Under the pieces are notes generated by a model. It had not been told where the DNA came from. It saw only the letters and a program-made list of their open reading frames with translations, and searched no databases. From Oscillospiraceae bacterium (lineage in GTDB: Bacteria; Bacillota; Clostridia; UMGS1840; HGM11507): a stretch of 59,111 nt of DNA. A program made the translations under genes and the position numbers. Shown here piece after piece: positions 7,662 to 16,412 of this stretch (positions are counted from its first letter, which is position 1; the number at the start of each line of letters is the position of its first letter). The stretch is taken from positions 1-59,111 of the forward strand of contig SVKJ01000010.1 in NCBI GenBank assembly GCA_015068525.1, written 5' to 3'.

Positions 7662-8363
7662 ATGATTTACGAAAATGAATTTAATTTTTCAAGTGAATGT
7701 TTTGATAATAAGGGAAATGTCCGTCCTTTTTACATTCTTGATGTTTTTGAGAAAAGTGCAACAGCTCATGGCGAAATAATCGGTGTGGGCGAAGAAACAA
7801 TGAGTGAAAAAAATCTGTACTGGATAATTTCAAGAATTAAATATCAGGTTTTAAATCAGATAAATCCTTGCGAAACATATATTATAAGAACATGGCCTCT
7901 TAAACCTACAAAACTTAACTTTCAAAGAGAATATCTTATTTTAACTAAAGACGGTAAAGAGGTTATAAAGGGAACTGCTAACTGGCTTACTATAGACAGA
8001 ACAGAGAGAAAACTTGTTATCGGAGCAGATGTTTTTCCCAAAATGGATTTTTGCGATAAGGTAAATTTTTCTGATAAAGTCCAAAGGTTAAGAGACTTTG
8101 AAAATGCAGAATTTAAAATGAAGATTATACCGAATAAAAACCATATTGACTCAAACGGACATGTCAATAACAAGCATTATACAACGTTTATGGAAGAGGC
8201 TTTAGGGGGATTTTTTGGTAAAATTAAAACTTTTCAGATTGATTATATCGCAGAAATAATGGAAAGCGATGAACTATCGGTTTTTGCATTTTCAGATAAT
8301 GAAAAAACTCTTGTAAAAGGGGAAAGCGATAAAAGGAATTTTATCGGGAAAATCGAGTTTTAG
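7662..8363 (+). CDS. Acyl-ACP thioesterase (FatA/FatB-like)
   Basis: A 233-residue tandem hot-dog-fold protein of the bacterial acyl-ACP thioesterase family, which hydrolyses acyl-ACP to free fatty acid. The C-terminal half has the signature IDSNGHVNNKHYTTFMEEA with the conserved Asn/His active-site residues. It starts 2 bases after the DAHP synthase stop, with its binding site GAGAGG inside that gene. acpP and plsX lie just beyond the repeat region on the other strand, so lipid genes cluster here. Confidence 0.87.
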   Translation: MIYENEFNFSSECFDNKGNVRPFYILDVFEKSATAHGEIIGVGEETMSEKNLYWIISRIKYQVLNQINPCETYIIRTWPLKPTKLNFQREYLILTKDGKEVIKGTANWLTIDRTERKLVIGADVFPKMDFCDKVNFSDKVQRLRDFENAEFKMKIIPNKNHIDSNGHVNNKHYTTFMEEALGGFFGKIKTFQIDYIAEIMESDELSVFAFSDNEKTLVKGESDKRNFIGKIEF

Positions 8364-8403
8364 TTAATGAGGAATTAGGAAATAGGAATGAGGAATGAAG
8401 GAA

Positions 8404-8440
8404 GGCAAAATTATGCTATACAGCAATTTTGCCCTTTTTT
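8404..8440 (+). terminator. ATAC-loop hairpin acting as a probable terminator
   Basis: GGCAAAATTA-TGC...GCA-ATTTTGCC at 8404-8433 with central loop ATAC, followed by a T run. The same nested hairpin with covarying stems occurs at 3861-3886, 8459-8486, 47819-47846, 54890-54915 and 54979-55006. It is preceded by degenerate GGAATTAGGAA repeats (8368-8402). Confidence 0.7.
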
Positions 8441-8458
8441 ATTTCATTATATAAAAAA

Positions 8459-8602
8459 CGCAAAACGCCGTATGGCATGTTTTGCGTCCTTAACGTTTGT
8501 TTTAACAAACATATCACGTGCAAAGCACATATCACATTTGCAAAGCAAATATATAACGTTATCGTAAGATAACATATCACTGTTTGACCATAAGGGCAAA
8601 CA
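8459..8602. repeat. Ordered hairpin array with ATATCAC spacers (copy 1)
   Basis: After an ATAC-loop hairpin (8459-8486) come five short hairpins: 8495-8510, 8518-8528, 8536-8550, 8558-8573 and 8581-8602, separated by the 7-mer ATATCAC (one copy ATATAAC). The reverse complement of 47700-47846 has the same hairpins in the same order with compensatory stem changes, for example GTTATC/GATAAC here against GTTCCC/GGGAAC there. No open frame. Function unknown. Confidence 0.8.
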
Positions 8603-8604
8603 CT

Positions 8605-8848
8605 TCAGAAGACAGGAAAAATTGTTCGGATTGGACGAAAAAAAGGAACAAACTTTTTAAGTTTGTTCCCGTAAGCCCGAAGGCGTACTAAGTACGTCGA
8701 GTGGTTTTTTTCGTTCAAAGTGCAAATGATTAAATTTCATAAATCACTTTGTGATTTATACCTATTAAGACAAGAGCAAGTCCTTGCCCTACAATTTTAT
8801 TTATATATTTTTCATTTGCACGGTCCGGGCAGTTTTTACGTCTTCTGA
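8605..8848. repeat. Quasi-palindrome downstream of acpP
   Basis: TCAGAAGAC at 8605-8613 and GTCTTCTGA at 8840-8848 bound a 240-bp imperfect inverted repeat with further matching arms (GCAAATGA / TCATTTGC). Inside are a strong hairpin near 8645-8668 (GGAACAAACTT / AAGTTTGTTCC), a module at 8738-8762 (ATAAATCAC / GTGATTTAT) and a TTGTAGGG-type hairpin near 8771-8793 on the minus strand. The right end abuts the acpP stop codon, so on the minus strand it forms the acpP 3' untranslated region and probably its terminator. Confidence 0.6.
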
Positions 8849-9073
8849 TTACTCGTTTTCTCTTAATGCTTCAAGTACATCAGCAACTGTAACGATATTT
8901 TCTGCTTCTTCGTCATCAATTTCAATATCAAATTCGTCTGAGAAAGCCATAAGAAGTTCAACTAAATCTAAGGAATCTGCTCCAAGATCATCAACAAATG
9001 AACATTCCGGTCTTATATCTTCAGGTTGTAAACCTAATTGTTCAGCAATAAGTTCTTTAACTCTTTCAGTCAT
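8849..9073 (-). CDS. acpP: Acyl carrier protein
   Basis: A 74-residue acidic four-helix protein carrying growing fatty acyl chains on a phosphopantetheine arm. The attachment serine is S34 in LGADSLDLVEL. GGGGGTG precedes ATG and a consensus promoter lies at 9118-9146. It sits just downstream of plsX, as in many Firmicutes, but no fab genes are in the window. Confidence 0.96.
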   Translation of the reverse strand: MTERVKELIAEQLGLQPEDIRPECSFVDDLGADSLDLVELLMAFSDEFDIEIDDEEAENIVTVADVLEALRENE

Positions 9074-9117
9074 ATTTTCACCCCCAAAAATATTATACTT
9101 CCAAATTTATCATACAT

Positions 9118-9146
9118 ATATTATTATAAAAGTCATATATTGTCAA
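9118..9146 (-). promoter_or_regulatory. Sigma-A promoter for acpP
   Basis: On the minus strand TTGACA (9141-9146), a 17-base spacer and TAATAT (9118-9123). It lies between plsX and acpP, so acpP can be expressed apart from plsX, fitting the high demand for ACP. Confidence 0.75.
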
Positions 9147-9153
9147 TACTTTT

Positions 9154-10149
9154 TTATTCATTTGCAAGTTTTTCTTCAATATTTTTGATTATATCCGATT
9201 CTACAAAGGTTTGACAGTTTATAATTGCGTTCATAATCGCACGTCTGTCAGATGAACCATGTGCTTTCATAACGGGTTTTCTAAGCCCTAAAATAGGTGT
9301 TGCACCATATTCTTTATAGTCAAACTGTTTTTTAAATTCGTAAAGTCCTTTTTTTAGTCCCAAAGAGCATATTTTGGTAAGAACAGATTTTAACATTATG
9401 TTTTTAATGCCTTTCATAAGTGTTTTGGAAACACCCTCTACGGTTTTTAAGATAATATTTCCTGTAAAACCGTCACAAACATAAACGTCATAATCTCCTG
9501 AGAGAATATATCTTGGCTCACAATTCCCTTTAAAGTTTATTAAATTATTGTTCTTTAGTAGATTATATGCCGAAACTAAATTTTCAGTACCTTTAGTTTC
9601 TTCTGCACCGATATTTATAAGACTTACACTTGGATTTTTAACATTTTTGTCTGTTTCAAAATAAACTGAACCCATGACTGCAAGTTGATTTATGTACTCA
9701 GGAGAAAGAGTGACATTAGCGCCCGCGTCCAACATAAGTTTAGGTCCCTTTTCGCTTGGAAGATATATAGCAAGTGCCGACCTTTTTACGCCTTTTATCC
9801 TCTTTACAATAAGATTGGCAGCAGTAAATACTGCTCCTGTGTTGCCTGCACTTATGAACACATCGCCCTTATCTTCTTTTAATAAGTTAAGACCGACAAT
9901 TACAGAAGAATCCTTTTTCTCTTTAACTGCTTTTATCGGGTCATCGTCCCCTTCAATTTTCTCACTGCAATGATGAATATAAATATTTTTATCTGATATA
10001 TTTTCTTTTTCCATTATCTCTTTGATTTTCATTTCATCGCCGCAAAGGATAACTTCAATATTTTCTTTTGCTTTAAGAGCCAGTTCTGCTCCTTTTATGA
10101 TTTCAAGAGGCGAATTATCTCCCCCGAATGCATCTAATATAACCCTCAT
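9154..10149 (-). CDS. plsX: Phosphate acyltransferase PlsX
   Basis: A 331-residue enzyme that converts acyl-ACP and phosphate to acyl-phosphate for PlsY in phospholipid synthesis; peripheral membrane. Motifs: MRVILDAFGGDNSP at the N-terminus, SAGNTGAVFTAANLIVKRI, GAEETKG, CDGFTGNIILKTVEG and GLRKPVMKAHGSSDRRAIMNAI near the C-terminus. Length normal. GGAGAAA precedes ATG. With acpP downstream it forms a small divergent lipid unit facing the aminotransferase gene. Confidence 0.95.
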   Translation of the reverse strand: MRVILDAFGGDNSPLEIIKGAELALKAKENIEVILCGDEMKIKEIMEKENISDKNIYIHHCSEKIEGDDDPIKAVKEKKDSSVIVGLNLLKEDKGDVFISAGNTGAVFTAANLIVKRIKGVKRSALAIYLPSEKGPKLMLDAGANVTLSPEYINQLAVMGSVYFETDKNVKNPSVSLINIGAEETKGTENLVSAYNLLKNNNLINFKGNCEPRYILSGDYDVYVCDGFTGNIILKTVEGVSKTLMKGIKNIMLKSVLTKICSLGLKKGLYEFKKQFDYKEYGATPILGLRKPVMKAHGSSDRRAIMNAIINCQTFVESDIIKNIEEKLANE

Positions 10150-10203
10150 ATAAATTTCTCCTTATAAAATATTATATTTATATATTAAATTATAATAAAA
10201 ATA

Positions 10204-10232
10204 TTGTCAAGTTAAGTTTTTTATGGTAAAAT
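10204..10232 (+). promoter_or_regulatory. Sigma-A promoter of the aminotransferase-ATP synthase run
   Basis: TTGTCA at 10204-10209, 17 bases, TAAAAT at 10227-10232. No terminator is seen between here and the atpA-atpG gap. Confidence 0.7.
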
Positions 10233-10271
10233 ATAGAATGAATAAATTTTAACAAAAAGAAGGTTATATAT

Positions 10272-11456
10272 ATGGAAATGAACTTTGCGACAAGAATGGA
10301 TGGAGTAAAAGGTTCGGCAATAAGAGAAATGTTTAAACTGATGGGTGATCCTGCAATTATTTCGTTTGCAGGCGGCAACCCTTCGCCTGATACATTTCCT
10401 GCAAATGAACTTAAGGAAATTGCTTCAAGAGTGCTTTTGGAAAATCCTTCAAAGTGTTTGCAATACAGTGTAACTGAGGGATATGCCCCACTGGTTCAAA
10501 AAGTTACAAACAGGCTTGAAGACCAGAATATTTATAAAACGGGCGATAAAGTTATAATAACAACAGGCGGACAGCAGGGGATTGACCTTGGTACTAAAGC
10601 CATTATAAACCCTGGCGACGGTGTTGCCTGCGAAACTCCGAGTTTTATAGGTGCACTTAACTGTTTTCGTACTTATGAAGCAAAACTTTACGGTATTCCT
10701 CTTTCTGAAGACGGGCTTGATACTGAAATTTTAGATAAAACTTTAGAAGAAAATAAAAATATCAAAATTTTATATATTATCCCTACTTTCCAAAATCCTA
10801 TGGGGATTACTACATCTAAAGAAAAAAGAAATGAAATACTTAGAATATGCAAAAAACATAATGTTATTATTATAGAAGATAATCCTTACGGAGAATTAAG
10901 ATTTAAAGGGGAAGATGTTCCTACCATTAAATCTCTTGACGAGGAGGGGGATACAGTTTTATACTGTGGTTCTTTCTCTAAAGTGTTATCTCCCGGATTA
11001 AGACTTGGTTTTTCTTGTGCAAGTGAGAAACTTATTGAAAAAATGGTTGTACTAAAACAGGTTAATGATGTTCATACAAATATTTTTTCACAAATTCTTG
11101 CTGACGAGTGGCTTTCTTTATACGACTTTGACGCACATATTGAAAAATGCAGAAATGTGTATAAGAAAAAATGCGAACTTATGTTAAGAACTATGGATGA
11201 AGAATTTCCGTCTTTTGTTACATACACAAGACCTGAGGGCGGGCTCTTTATTTACTGCACAATAAATAAAGATGTTGATACTGCGGAAATTGTAAAAGAA
11301 TCTATAAAAAGGAAAGTTGCTTTTGTTCCGGGTTGTAACTTTATGACCGACGTAGATGAAAAAACAAGTTCATTTAGACTTAACTATTCAACTATGGACG
11401 ATGAAAGCATTGTTAAAGGAATTAAAATACTTGCAGAGGTTTTAAAAGAATTATAA
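10272..11456 (+). CDS. PLP-dependent aminotransferase, class I/II (2-aminoadipate type)
   Basis: A 394-residue fold-type I aminotransferase. The N-terminal ISFAGGNPSPDTFP, cofactor-binding TTGGQQGIDL, YIIPTFQNPMGIT, EDNPYGELRF and the lysine-bearing GSFSKVLSPGLRLGF are typical of the 2-aminoadipate/MocR-type branch, with a C-terminal substrate Arg in SFRLNYS. Exact substrates (branched-chain, aromatic or aminoadipate) cannot be told. No DNA-binding domain is fused. GAAGG lies before ATG. First gene of a long co-directional run with trpS. Confidence 0.88.
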   Translation: MEMNFATRMDGVKGSAIREMFKLMGDPAIISFAGGNPSPDTFPANELKEIASRVLLENPSKCLQYSVTEGYAPLVQKVTNRLEDQNIYKTGDKVIITTGGQQGIDLGTKAIINPGDGVACETPSFIGALNCFRTYEAKLYGIPLSEDGLDTEILDKTLEENKNIKILYIIPTFQNPMGITTSKEKRNEILRICKKHNVIIIEDNPYGELRFKGEDVPTIKSLDEEGDTVLYCGSFSKVLSPGLRLGFSCASEKLIEKMVVLKQVNDVHTNIFSQILADEWLSLYDFDAHIEKCRNVYKKKCELMLRTMDEEFPSFVTYTRPEGGLFIYCTINKDVDTAEIVKESIKRKVAFVPGCNFMTDVDEKTSSFRLNYSTMDDESIVKGIKILAEVLKEL

Positions 11457-11463
11457 AAAAGGA

Positions 11464-12474
11464 ATGAATAAATTGGAAAAGAAGAAAACTATATTAAGCG
11501 GTGTTCAGCCGTCAGGAGTTATGACTATAGGAAATTATATAGGCGCAGTTAAAAACTGGACTAAAATGCAGGAAGATTTTAATTGCCTTTATATGATAGT
11601 TGACCTTCATGCTATCACAGTTAAGCAGGACCCTGTAAAGTTAAGGCAAAGATGTATGGAATTTTTGGCTCTTTATCTTGCATGCGGACTTGACCCGAAA
11701 AAAAGCACATTGTTTTTCCAGTCCCATGTTCACGAGCATGCTGAACTTTCCTGGGCGCTTAACACAATAACATATATGGGCGAACTTTCAAGAATGACTC
11801 AGTTTAAAGATAAAACTAAAAATAAGCAGGATGCCAATATTGGAGTAGGTCTATTTACCTATCCTGTTTTAATGGCAGCGGATATTTTATTATATCAGGC
11901 GGATTTAGTGCCTGTCGGAATTGACCAGAAACAGCATTTGGAACTTACAAGAAATTTAGCCGAAAGGTTTAATCATCAGTTCGGGGAAATGTTTACCGTT
12001 CCTGAACCGTATATTCCTAAAATCGGCGCTAAGATAACATCTTTATCTGATCCTTTAAAGAAGATGTCAAAGTCTGACGATAATGTTAATTCTTTCATTT
12101 CAGTTATTGACGAACCTGATGTAATACTTAGAAAATTCAAAAGAGCAGTTACCGATTCAGGCAGTGAAGTAAGAAGAGGCGAAGGTAAAGAAGGAATTGA
12201 AAACCTTATGAGCATTATGAGTGCATTTACCGGGAAATCTTTTGATGAGATTGAAAACGAATTTTCTTCTTCAGGATACGGCGAATTTAAAACAAAGGTT
12301 GCAGAATGTGTAATCGATGAACTTACACCTGTAAGAGAAAGATATTACGACTATCTTAAAAATAAAGATTATTTACAATCAGTTTATAAAGAAGGCGCTG
12401 AAAGGGCATCATATATAGCAAGTAAAACTATAAAGAAAGTTTACAGAAAATTAGGTTTTGTTGATAAACTTTAA
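11464..12474 (+). CDS. trpS: Tryptophanyl-tRNA synthetase
   Basis: A 336-residue class Ic synthetase that charges tRNA-Trp. It has the N-terminal GVQPSGVMTIGNYIGA (HIGH equivalent TIGN) and the KMSKS loop in PLKKMSKSDDN. Length normal. The start is uncertain: ATG 11464 is only 1-2 bases after AAAGGA, whereas the in-frame TTG at 11473 has better spacing; both keep the active site. The gap to the preceding gene is 7 bases, leaving no room for a T-box. Confidence 0.95.
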   Translation: MNKLEKKKTILSGVQPSGVMTIGNYIGAVKNWTKMQEDFNCLYMIVDLHAITVKQDPVKLRQRCMEFLALYLACGLDPKKSTLFFQSHVHEHAELSWALNTITYMGELSRMTQFKDKTKNKQDANIGVGLFTYPVLMAADILLYQADLVPVGIDQKQHLELTRNLAERFNHQFGEMFTVPEPYIPKIGAKITSLSDPLKKMSKSDDNVNSFISVIDEPDVILRKFKRAVTDSGSEVRRGEGKEGIENLMSIMSAFTGKSFDEIENEFSSSGYGEFKTKVAECVIDELTPVRERYYDYLKNKDYLQSVYKEGAERASYIASKTIKKVYRKLGFVDKL

Positions 12475-12503
12475 AAGGTTTTAAAGAATTACAGGAGATA
12501 AAA

Positions 12504-13592
12504 ATGATTGATTATAATTTGATTTTCAGTTTCGCTTTGGCATATCTTGTTACTTTTGCATTAGTTCCTATTGTAAGAGTACTTGCCTTTAAAATGAATG
12601 CAGTAGATATTCCCAAAGACGAAAGAAGAATGCATAAAAGACCTATTCCCCGCTGGGGAGGAACAGCAATATATCTTGGCTTTGTGGTAAGCGTTGCATG
12701 TTTTACACCTGTTATTGATAAAAGGCTTATAGGAATACTTATTGGCTCTTTAGTTATAGTAGGAATAGGAGTACTTGACGATAAATATTCACTTAATCCG
12801 TTTTTAAAACTTATGGGGCAATGTGCTGCTGCAGTTATCGTTATTGCATTCGGAGTAAAAATAAATGCATTTAACGGGATTTTATCATCTTTTGACAATC
12901 CTTATCTGATAAATATTTTTTCAATAGCAGTGACATTTATATGGATAATAGGTGTTACAAATGCCGTAAATCTTATTGATGGGCTTGACGGTCTTGCTGC
13001 AAGTATTTCGGGAATTTCGGCTCTGGCACTTGTGTTTATCTGTATTATAACAAAAAGATTTGATATGGCAGTTCTTTTTGTAGCTGTTGCGGGAGCATGT
13101 ATGGGATTTTTACCTTTTAACAGCCACCCTGCAAAAATATTTATGGGAGATTCAGGTGCACTTTTCTTAGGATATATACTTGCTACTTTATCGATTGAAA
13201 CTTTCTTGCAGGGATATTCTGCAATGAGTTTTATTGTTCCTATAATAGTTCTTGCTCTTCCGATATTTGATACATCTTTTGCAATTATAAGAAGAGTTTA
13301 CAGGCATAAAGGAATTATGAGTGCTGACAGAGGGCATCTTCATCACAGACTGGTTGACTCAGGGCTTACCCATAAAGAAACAGTGTCTGTTATGTCTACC
13401 TTCAGTGCGCTTTTATCAATAACTGCTATTATCCTTATTTCAAAAGGAATTAACCGTGCAATAGTGCTTATAATTACAATGTTAATATTCTCGGTATGTA
13501 TTAAATTATATGCTTCTCACAGAAGCGTTGAAAAACAATATATGAATAAACTTGATGAAACAGGAAGTGAAGAAAAAAATGAAGAAAATTAA
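12504..13592 (+). CDS. tagO: UDP-GlcNAc:undecaprenyl-phosphate GlcNAc-1-phosphate transferase
   Basis: A 362-residue polytopic enzyme of the MraY/WecA/TagO family that starts lipid-linked assembly of wall polymers on the inner membrane face. Visible motifs: PKDERRMHKRPIPRWGG, GVLDDKYSLNP (metal-binding DD), TNAVNLIDGLDGLA, FNSHPAKIFMGDSGALFLG and the RGHLHHRL His-box that marks the polyprenyl-P N-acetylhexosamine-1-P transferases. The C-terminus is short and charged. It overlaps wecB by 14 bases, and the pair would supply UDP-ManNAc and the lipid primer for teichoic-acid-like polymers. Confidence 0.92.
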   Translation: MIDYNLIFSFALAYLVTFALVPIVRVLAFKMNAVDIPKDERRMHKRPIPRWGGTAIYLGFVVSVACFTPVIDKRLIGILIGSLVIVGIGVLDDKYSLNPFLKLMGQCAAAVIVIAFGVKINAFNGILSSFDNPYLINIFSIAVTFIWIIGVTNAVNLIDGLDGLAASISGISALALVFICIITKRFDMAVLFVAVAGACMGFLPFNSHPAKIFMGDSGALFLGYILATLSIETFLQGYSAMSFIVPIIVLALPIFDTSFAIIRRVYRHKGIMSADRGHLHHRLVDSGLTHKETVSVMSTFSALLSITAIILISKGINRAIVLIITMLIFSVCIKLYASHRSVEKQYMNKLDETGSEEKNEEN

Positions 13593-14706
13593 AGTTATGA
13601 CCGTATTCGGAACAAGACCTGAAGCGATTAAAATGGCACCTTTAGTTAAAGAGATTGAAAAAAGAGAAGAACTGGAGAGTATTGTAGCAGTTACTGCACA
13701 GCACAGGCAGATGCTTGATCAGGTTCTTAAGATATTTGATATAACACCTGATTTTGACTTAAATATTATGAAAGACAGGCAGACTCTTACCGATATAACA
13801 TTAAGGGCAACAAAGGGGCTTGACGATGTTATAAAAGAAGCAAAACCTGACATTGTTTTGGTTCACGGGGATACTTCCACAACTTTTGCCGGTGCTCTTG
13901 CCGCTTTTTATAATCAGGTAAGCGTCGGACACGTTGAAGCAGGGCTTAGAACTTATGATAAGTATTCTCCATTCCCTGAAGAAATGAACAGGAAACTTAC
14001 AGGTGCAATTTCCGATATGCACTTTGCACCGACAATAAACAATAAAGAAAATTTACTTAAAGAAAATGTATGCGAAGATGATATTTATATAACAGGTAAT
14101 ACCGTTATAGATGCTCTTAAAACAACTGTTAAAGAAGATTATGTTTTTGAAACTGATGCTATAAATAAAGTTGATTTTTCAAAAAAAGTTATTGTTGTTA
14201 CTGCACACAGAAGAGAAAACTTAGGCGAAGGTCTTAACAATATATGCATGGCTCTTAACTTTATTGCAAATAAATATCAGGATGAGGTTGAAATAATCTA
14301 TCCTATGCATTTAAATCCTGTTGTAAGGGAAACTGCAAATAAACATCTTGGAAATATTAAAAATGTTCACTTAATAGATCCTGTTGACGTTTGTGAATTA
14401 CATAATCTTATGAATAAATCATATATGATTATGACTGACTCAGGCGGACTTCAGGAGGAAGCACCATCACTGGGAAAACCTGTTTTAGTTTTAAGAAACG
14501 AAACTGAAAGACCTGAAGCGGTTAAAGCGGGAACTGTTAAAATTGCAGGTGTTAACAAAGACGAAATAATAAAAATGGCAGAAGACTTACTTGAAAGTAA
14601 AGAAAGTTACGAGAAAATGGCAAAAGCAGTTAATCCTTATGGTGACGGGTTTGCTTCTAAGAGAATATGCGATGCCATAATAGAAAAATATTATGGGAAA
14701 GAATAA
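13579..14706 (+). CDS. wecB: UDP-N-acetylglucosamine 2-epimerase (non-hydrolysing)
   Basis: A 375-residue GT-B-fold enzyme interconverting UDP-GlcNAc and UDP-ManNAc. Motifs: VFGTRPEAIKMAPL, HGDTSTTFAGALAAFY, GHVEAGLRT, PFPEEMNRKL, TAHRRENLG, TDSGGLQEEAPSLGKPVLVLRNETERPE. The start is taken at 13579 (MKKIKVMTVFG) with GGAAGTGAAG upstream; an in-frame ATG at 13552 would add nine residues overlapping tagO further. The last codons overlap atpZ by 14 bases, so wall synthesis and ATP synthase genes are translationally joined. Confidence 0.94.
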   Translation: MKKIKVMTVFGTRPEAIKMAPLVKEIEKREELESIVAVTAQHRQMLDQVLKIFDITPDFDLNIMKDRQTLTDITLRATKGLDDVIKEAKPDIVLVHGDTSTTFAGALAAFYNQVSVGHVEAGLRTYDKYSPFPEEMNRKLTGAISDMHFAPTINNKENLLKENVCEDDIYITGNTVIDALKTTVKEDYVFETDAINKVDFSKKVIVVTAHRRENLGEGLNNICMALNFIANKYQDEVEIIYPMHLNPVVRETANKHLGNIKNVHLIDPVDVCELHNLMNKSYMIMTDSGGLQEEAPSLGKPVLVLRNETERPEAVKAGTVKIAGVNKDEIIKMAEDLLESKESYEKMAKAVNPYGDGFASKRICDAIIEKYYGKE

Positions 14707-14911
14707 TGATATCCTAAAAGCACTTGCCGCCTTTTCGCAGGTAAGCATATCTGTTTTATCTCCTATAATACTTTGTATTATTCTTGGCAGACTTGCAACT
14801 GATAAGTTAGGTTTTCCTGATTTTGTAATGGTTATTGCCATAGTTCTTGGAGCTATATCAGGATTTTACAGTATGATAACATTTATTAAGAATATCACAA
14901 AAACTAAATAG
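14693..14911 (+). CDS. atpZ: AtpZ/AtpI-family small membrane protein
   Basis: A 72-residue protein with two predicted membrane helices (about 18-38 and 44-66), like the small AtpZ/AtpI proteins encoded first in many ATP synthase operons and implicated in cation supply or rotor-ring assembly. It starts inside the end of wecB and is followed after 12 bases by atpI. Confidence 0.72.
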   Translation: MGKNNDILKALAAFSQVSISVLSPIILCIILGRLATDKLGFPDFVMVIAIVLGAISGFYSMITFIKNITKTK

Positions 14912-14923
14912 CGGTGAAGATTT

Positions 14924-15337
14924 ATGATTGAAAAGAATTTATTAAAAGAAGTCAGAAATATGGCGATAGGAGTTTTTCTTCTTTCTTTATTTATGGTTTT
15001 AATATTTTTTCTTTGCGGATACTTTTCCATTCAAGTAATCTTAGGAGCGCTGCTTGGAGATGCGGTATGTGTTCTTAACTTTCTGATTTTGGCATACTGT
15101 GTATCACAGGCAGTTGAAAAAGGAGAAGACAGTGCAAAAAAATATATAAGCGGAACTTACTTTTTAAGAATGATTTTAGTTGCCGTATCTATTATTATTG
15201 CAATTAAAACTCCAAGGTATTTTAATTATCTTGCAACTGCAATACCTTTTGTTTTTCCCAGAATAGTAATCACAGTTTTAAATTTCATAAATAGCAGGAA
15301 GGGGGATAAAGTTGAACGGTCCGAAGATAATATTTGA
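14924..15337 (+). CDS. atpI: ATP synthase protein I
   Basis: A 137-residue, four-helix membrane protein of the AtpI family, an assembly factor for the c-ring. Hydrophobic segments lie at about 14-34, 38-60, 80-98 and 102-122. Its C-terminal codons overlap the TTG start of atpB by 26 bases, a typical translational coupling. Gene position directly before atpB supports the call more than sequence does. Confidence 0.78.
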   Translation: MIEKNLLKEVRNMAIGVFLLSLFMVLIFFLCGYFSIQVILGALLGDAVCVLNFLILAYCVSQAVEKGEDSAKKYISGTYFLRMILVAVSIIIAIKTPRYFNYLATAIPFVFPRIVITVLNFINSRKGDKVERSEDNI

Positions 15338-16037
15338 AATTCCTTTGCTTGGCGGAATAAAAATTACCGAAACTATTGTCAACCAGTGGATAATAATGAT
15401 AGCAATAATTCTTTTATGTATCTTCTTTACAAGAGATTTAAGAGTTAAACCTGTTAAGAAAAGGCAGGTTGCAGCAGAAAAAATAGTTGGAATGCTTTAT
15501 AATCTTGTAGGGGAAACAATGGGCAAAAGATATGAAAGTTTTGCTCCTTACATCGGAGCATTATTCACAATGTCAATTATGGGAAGTTTATCCAGCCTTT
15601 TAGGGTTAAGACCTTATACTGCTGATTTAAGCACAACACTTGCCTGGGCAGTTTTAACATTTTTTATGGTGCAAATAAATTCAATAAGGCTTAACGGTGT
15701 AGGCGGTTGGTTAAAAGGCTTTGCCGAACCTGTACCATTTATATTACCTTTAAATTTAGTAAGTGAAATAGCAAACCCTATTTCAATATCTTTCCGTCAT
15801 TTCGGGAATATTGCTGCCGGTATGGTTATAACTTCTTTGGTATACAGCGGGCTGGCAGGTATAAGCAGTATAATTTTAAGTTTTATTCCGAATTACTTTA
15901 TAAGCCATATACCTTTTTTACAGTTAGGTATTCCTGCGCTTTTGTCTATTTATTTTGATTTATTCGGAAGTTTCTTACAAGCATATATAATATGTATGTT
16001 AACAATGGTATACGTATCCGGTGTATCGGATAACTAA
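15312..16037 (+). CDS. atpB: ATP synthase subunit a
   Basis: A 241-residue F0 subunit a that forms the ion half-channels against the c-ring. The essential arginine lies in ISISFRHFGNIAAGM, in the helix equivalent to E. coli R210; other conserved parts are LRPYTADLSTTLAWA and the C-terminal FGSFLQAYIICMLTMVYVS. The start is TTG at 15312 preceded by AGGGGGAT inside atpI. In line with the c subunit it should conduct Na+. Confidence 0.94.
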   Translation: MNGPKIIFEIPLLGGIKITETIVNQWIIMIAIILLCIFFTRDLRVKPVKKRQVAAEKIVGMLYNLVGETMGKRYESFAPYIGALFTMSIMGSLSSLLGLRPYTADLSTTLAWAVLTFFMVQINSIRLNGVGGWLKGFAEPVPFILPLNLVSEIANPISISFRHFGNIAAGMVITSLVYSGLAGISSIILSFIPNYFISHIPFLQLGIPALLSIYFDLFGSFLQAYIICMLTMVYVSGVSDN

Positions 16038-16066
16038 TATAATAAACATAAAAAGGAGAAATAGTT

Positions 16067-16339
16067 ATGGACGCATTATTAGCAAAAACAATAGTATTAG
16101 CAGCTTCAGCAATTGGAGCAGGATTAGCAATGATTGCAGGTATAGGACCCGGTATAGGTCAGGGTTTTGCTGCAGGCAAAGCAGCTGAAGCAGTTGGACG
16201 TCAACCAGAAGCAAAAAGTGATATTACATCTACAATGCTGTTTGGATGTGCTGTCGCAGAATCAACAGGTATTTACGGTTTGGTTGTAGCACTTATATTA
16301 CTTTACGCAAACCCATTTATAGGAATGTTAGGACTGTAA
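16067..16339 (+). CDS. atpE: ATP synthase subunit c, sodium type
   Basis: A 90-residue hairpin protein of the rotor ring. Residues Q32, V63, E65, S66, T67 and Y70 match, at the same positions, the Na+-binding set established for the Ilyobacter tartaricus c-ring, and the whole sequence is very close to that protein (for example IAGIGPGIGQG and AVAESTGIY). The polar loop is RQPEAKSD. H+-type rings lack the Gln/Ser/Tyr combination, so Na+ coupling is a strong inference. AAAGGAG precedes ATG with 8-base spacing. Confidence 0.97.
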   Translation: MDALLAKTIVLAASAIGAGLAMIAGIGPGIGQGFAAGKAAEAVGRQPEAKSDITSTMLFGCAVAESTGIYGLVVALILLYANPFIGMLGL

Positions 16340-16412
16340 TATAAGAATCTTTAATTAACGAGCAAAAATCCGAAAAAAGAAATCGGATACTGTTAAAGGA
16401 AAGGTATAAATC

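Noticed and set aside
8459..8602. Regularly spaced repeats resembling a CRISPR array
   Set aside because: The constant part is only 7 bases, the variable parts are self-complementary hairpins of 11-22 bases, and no cas genes are present.
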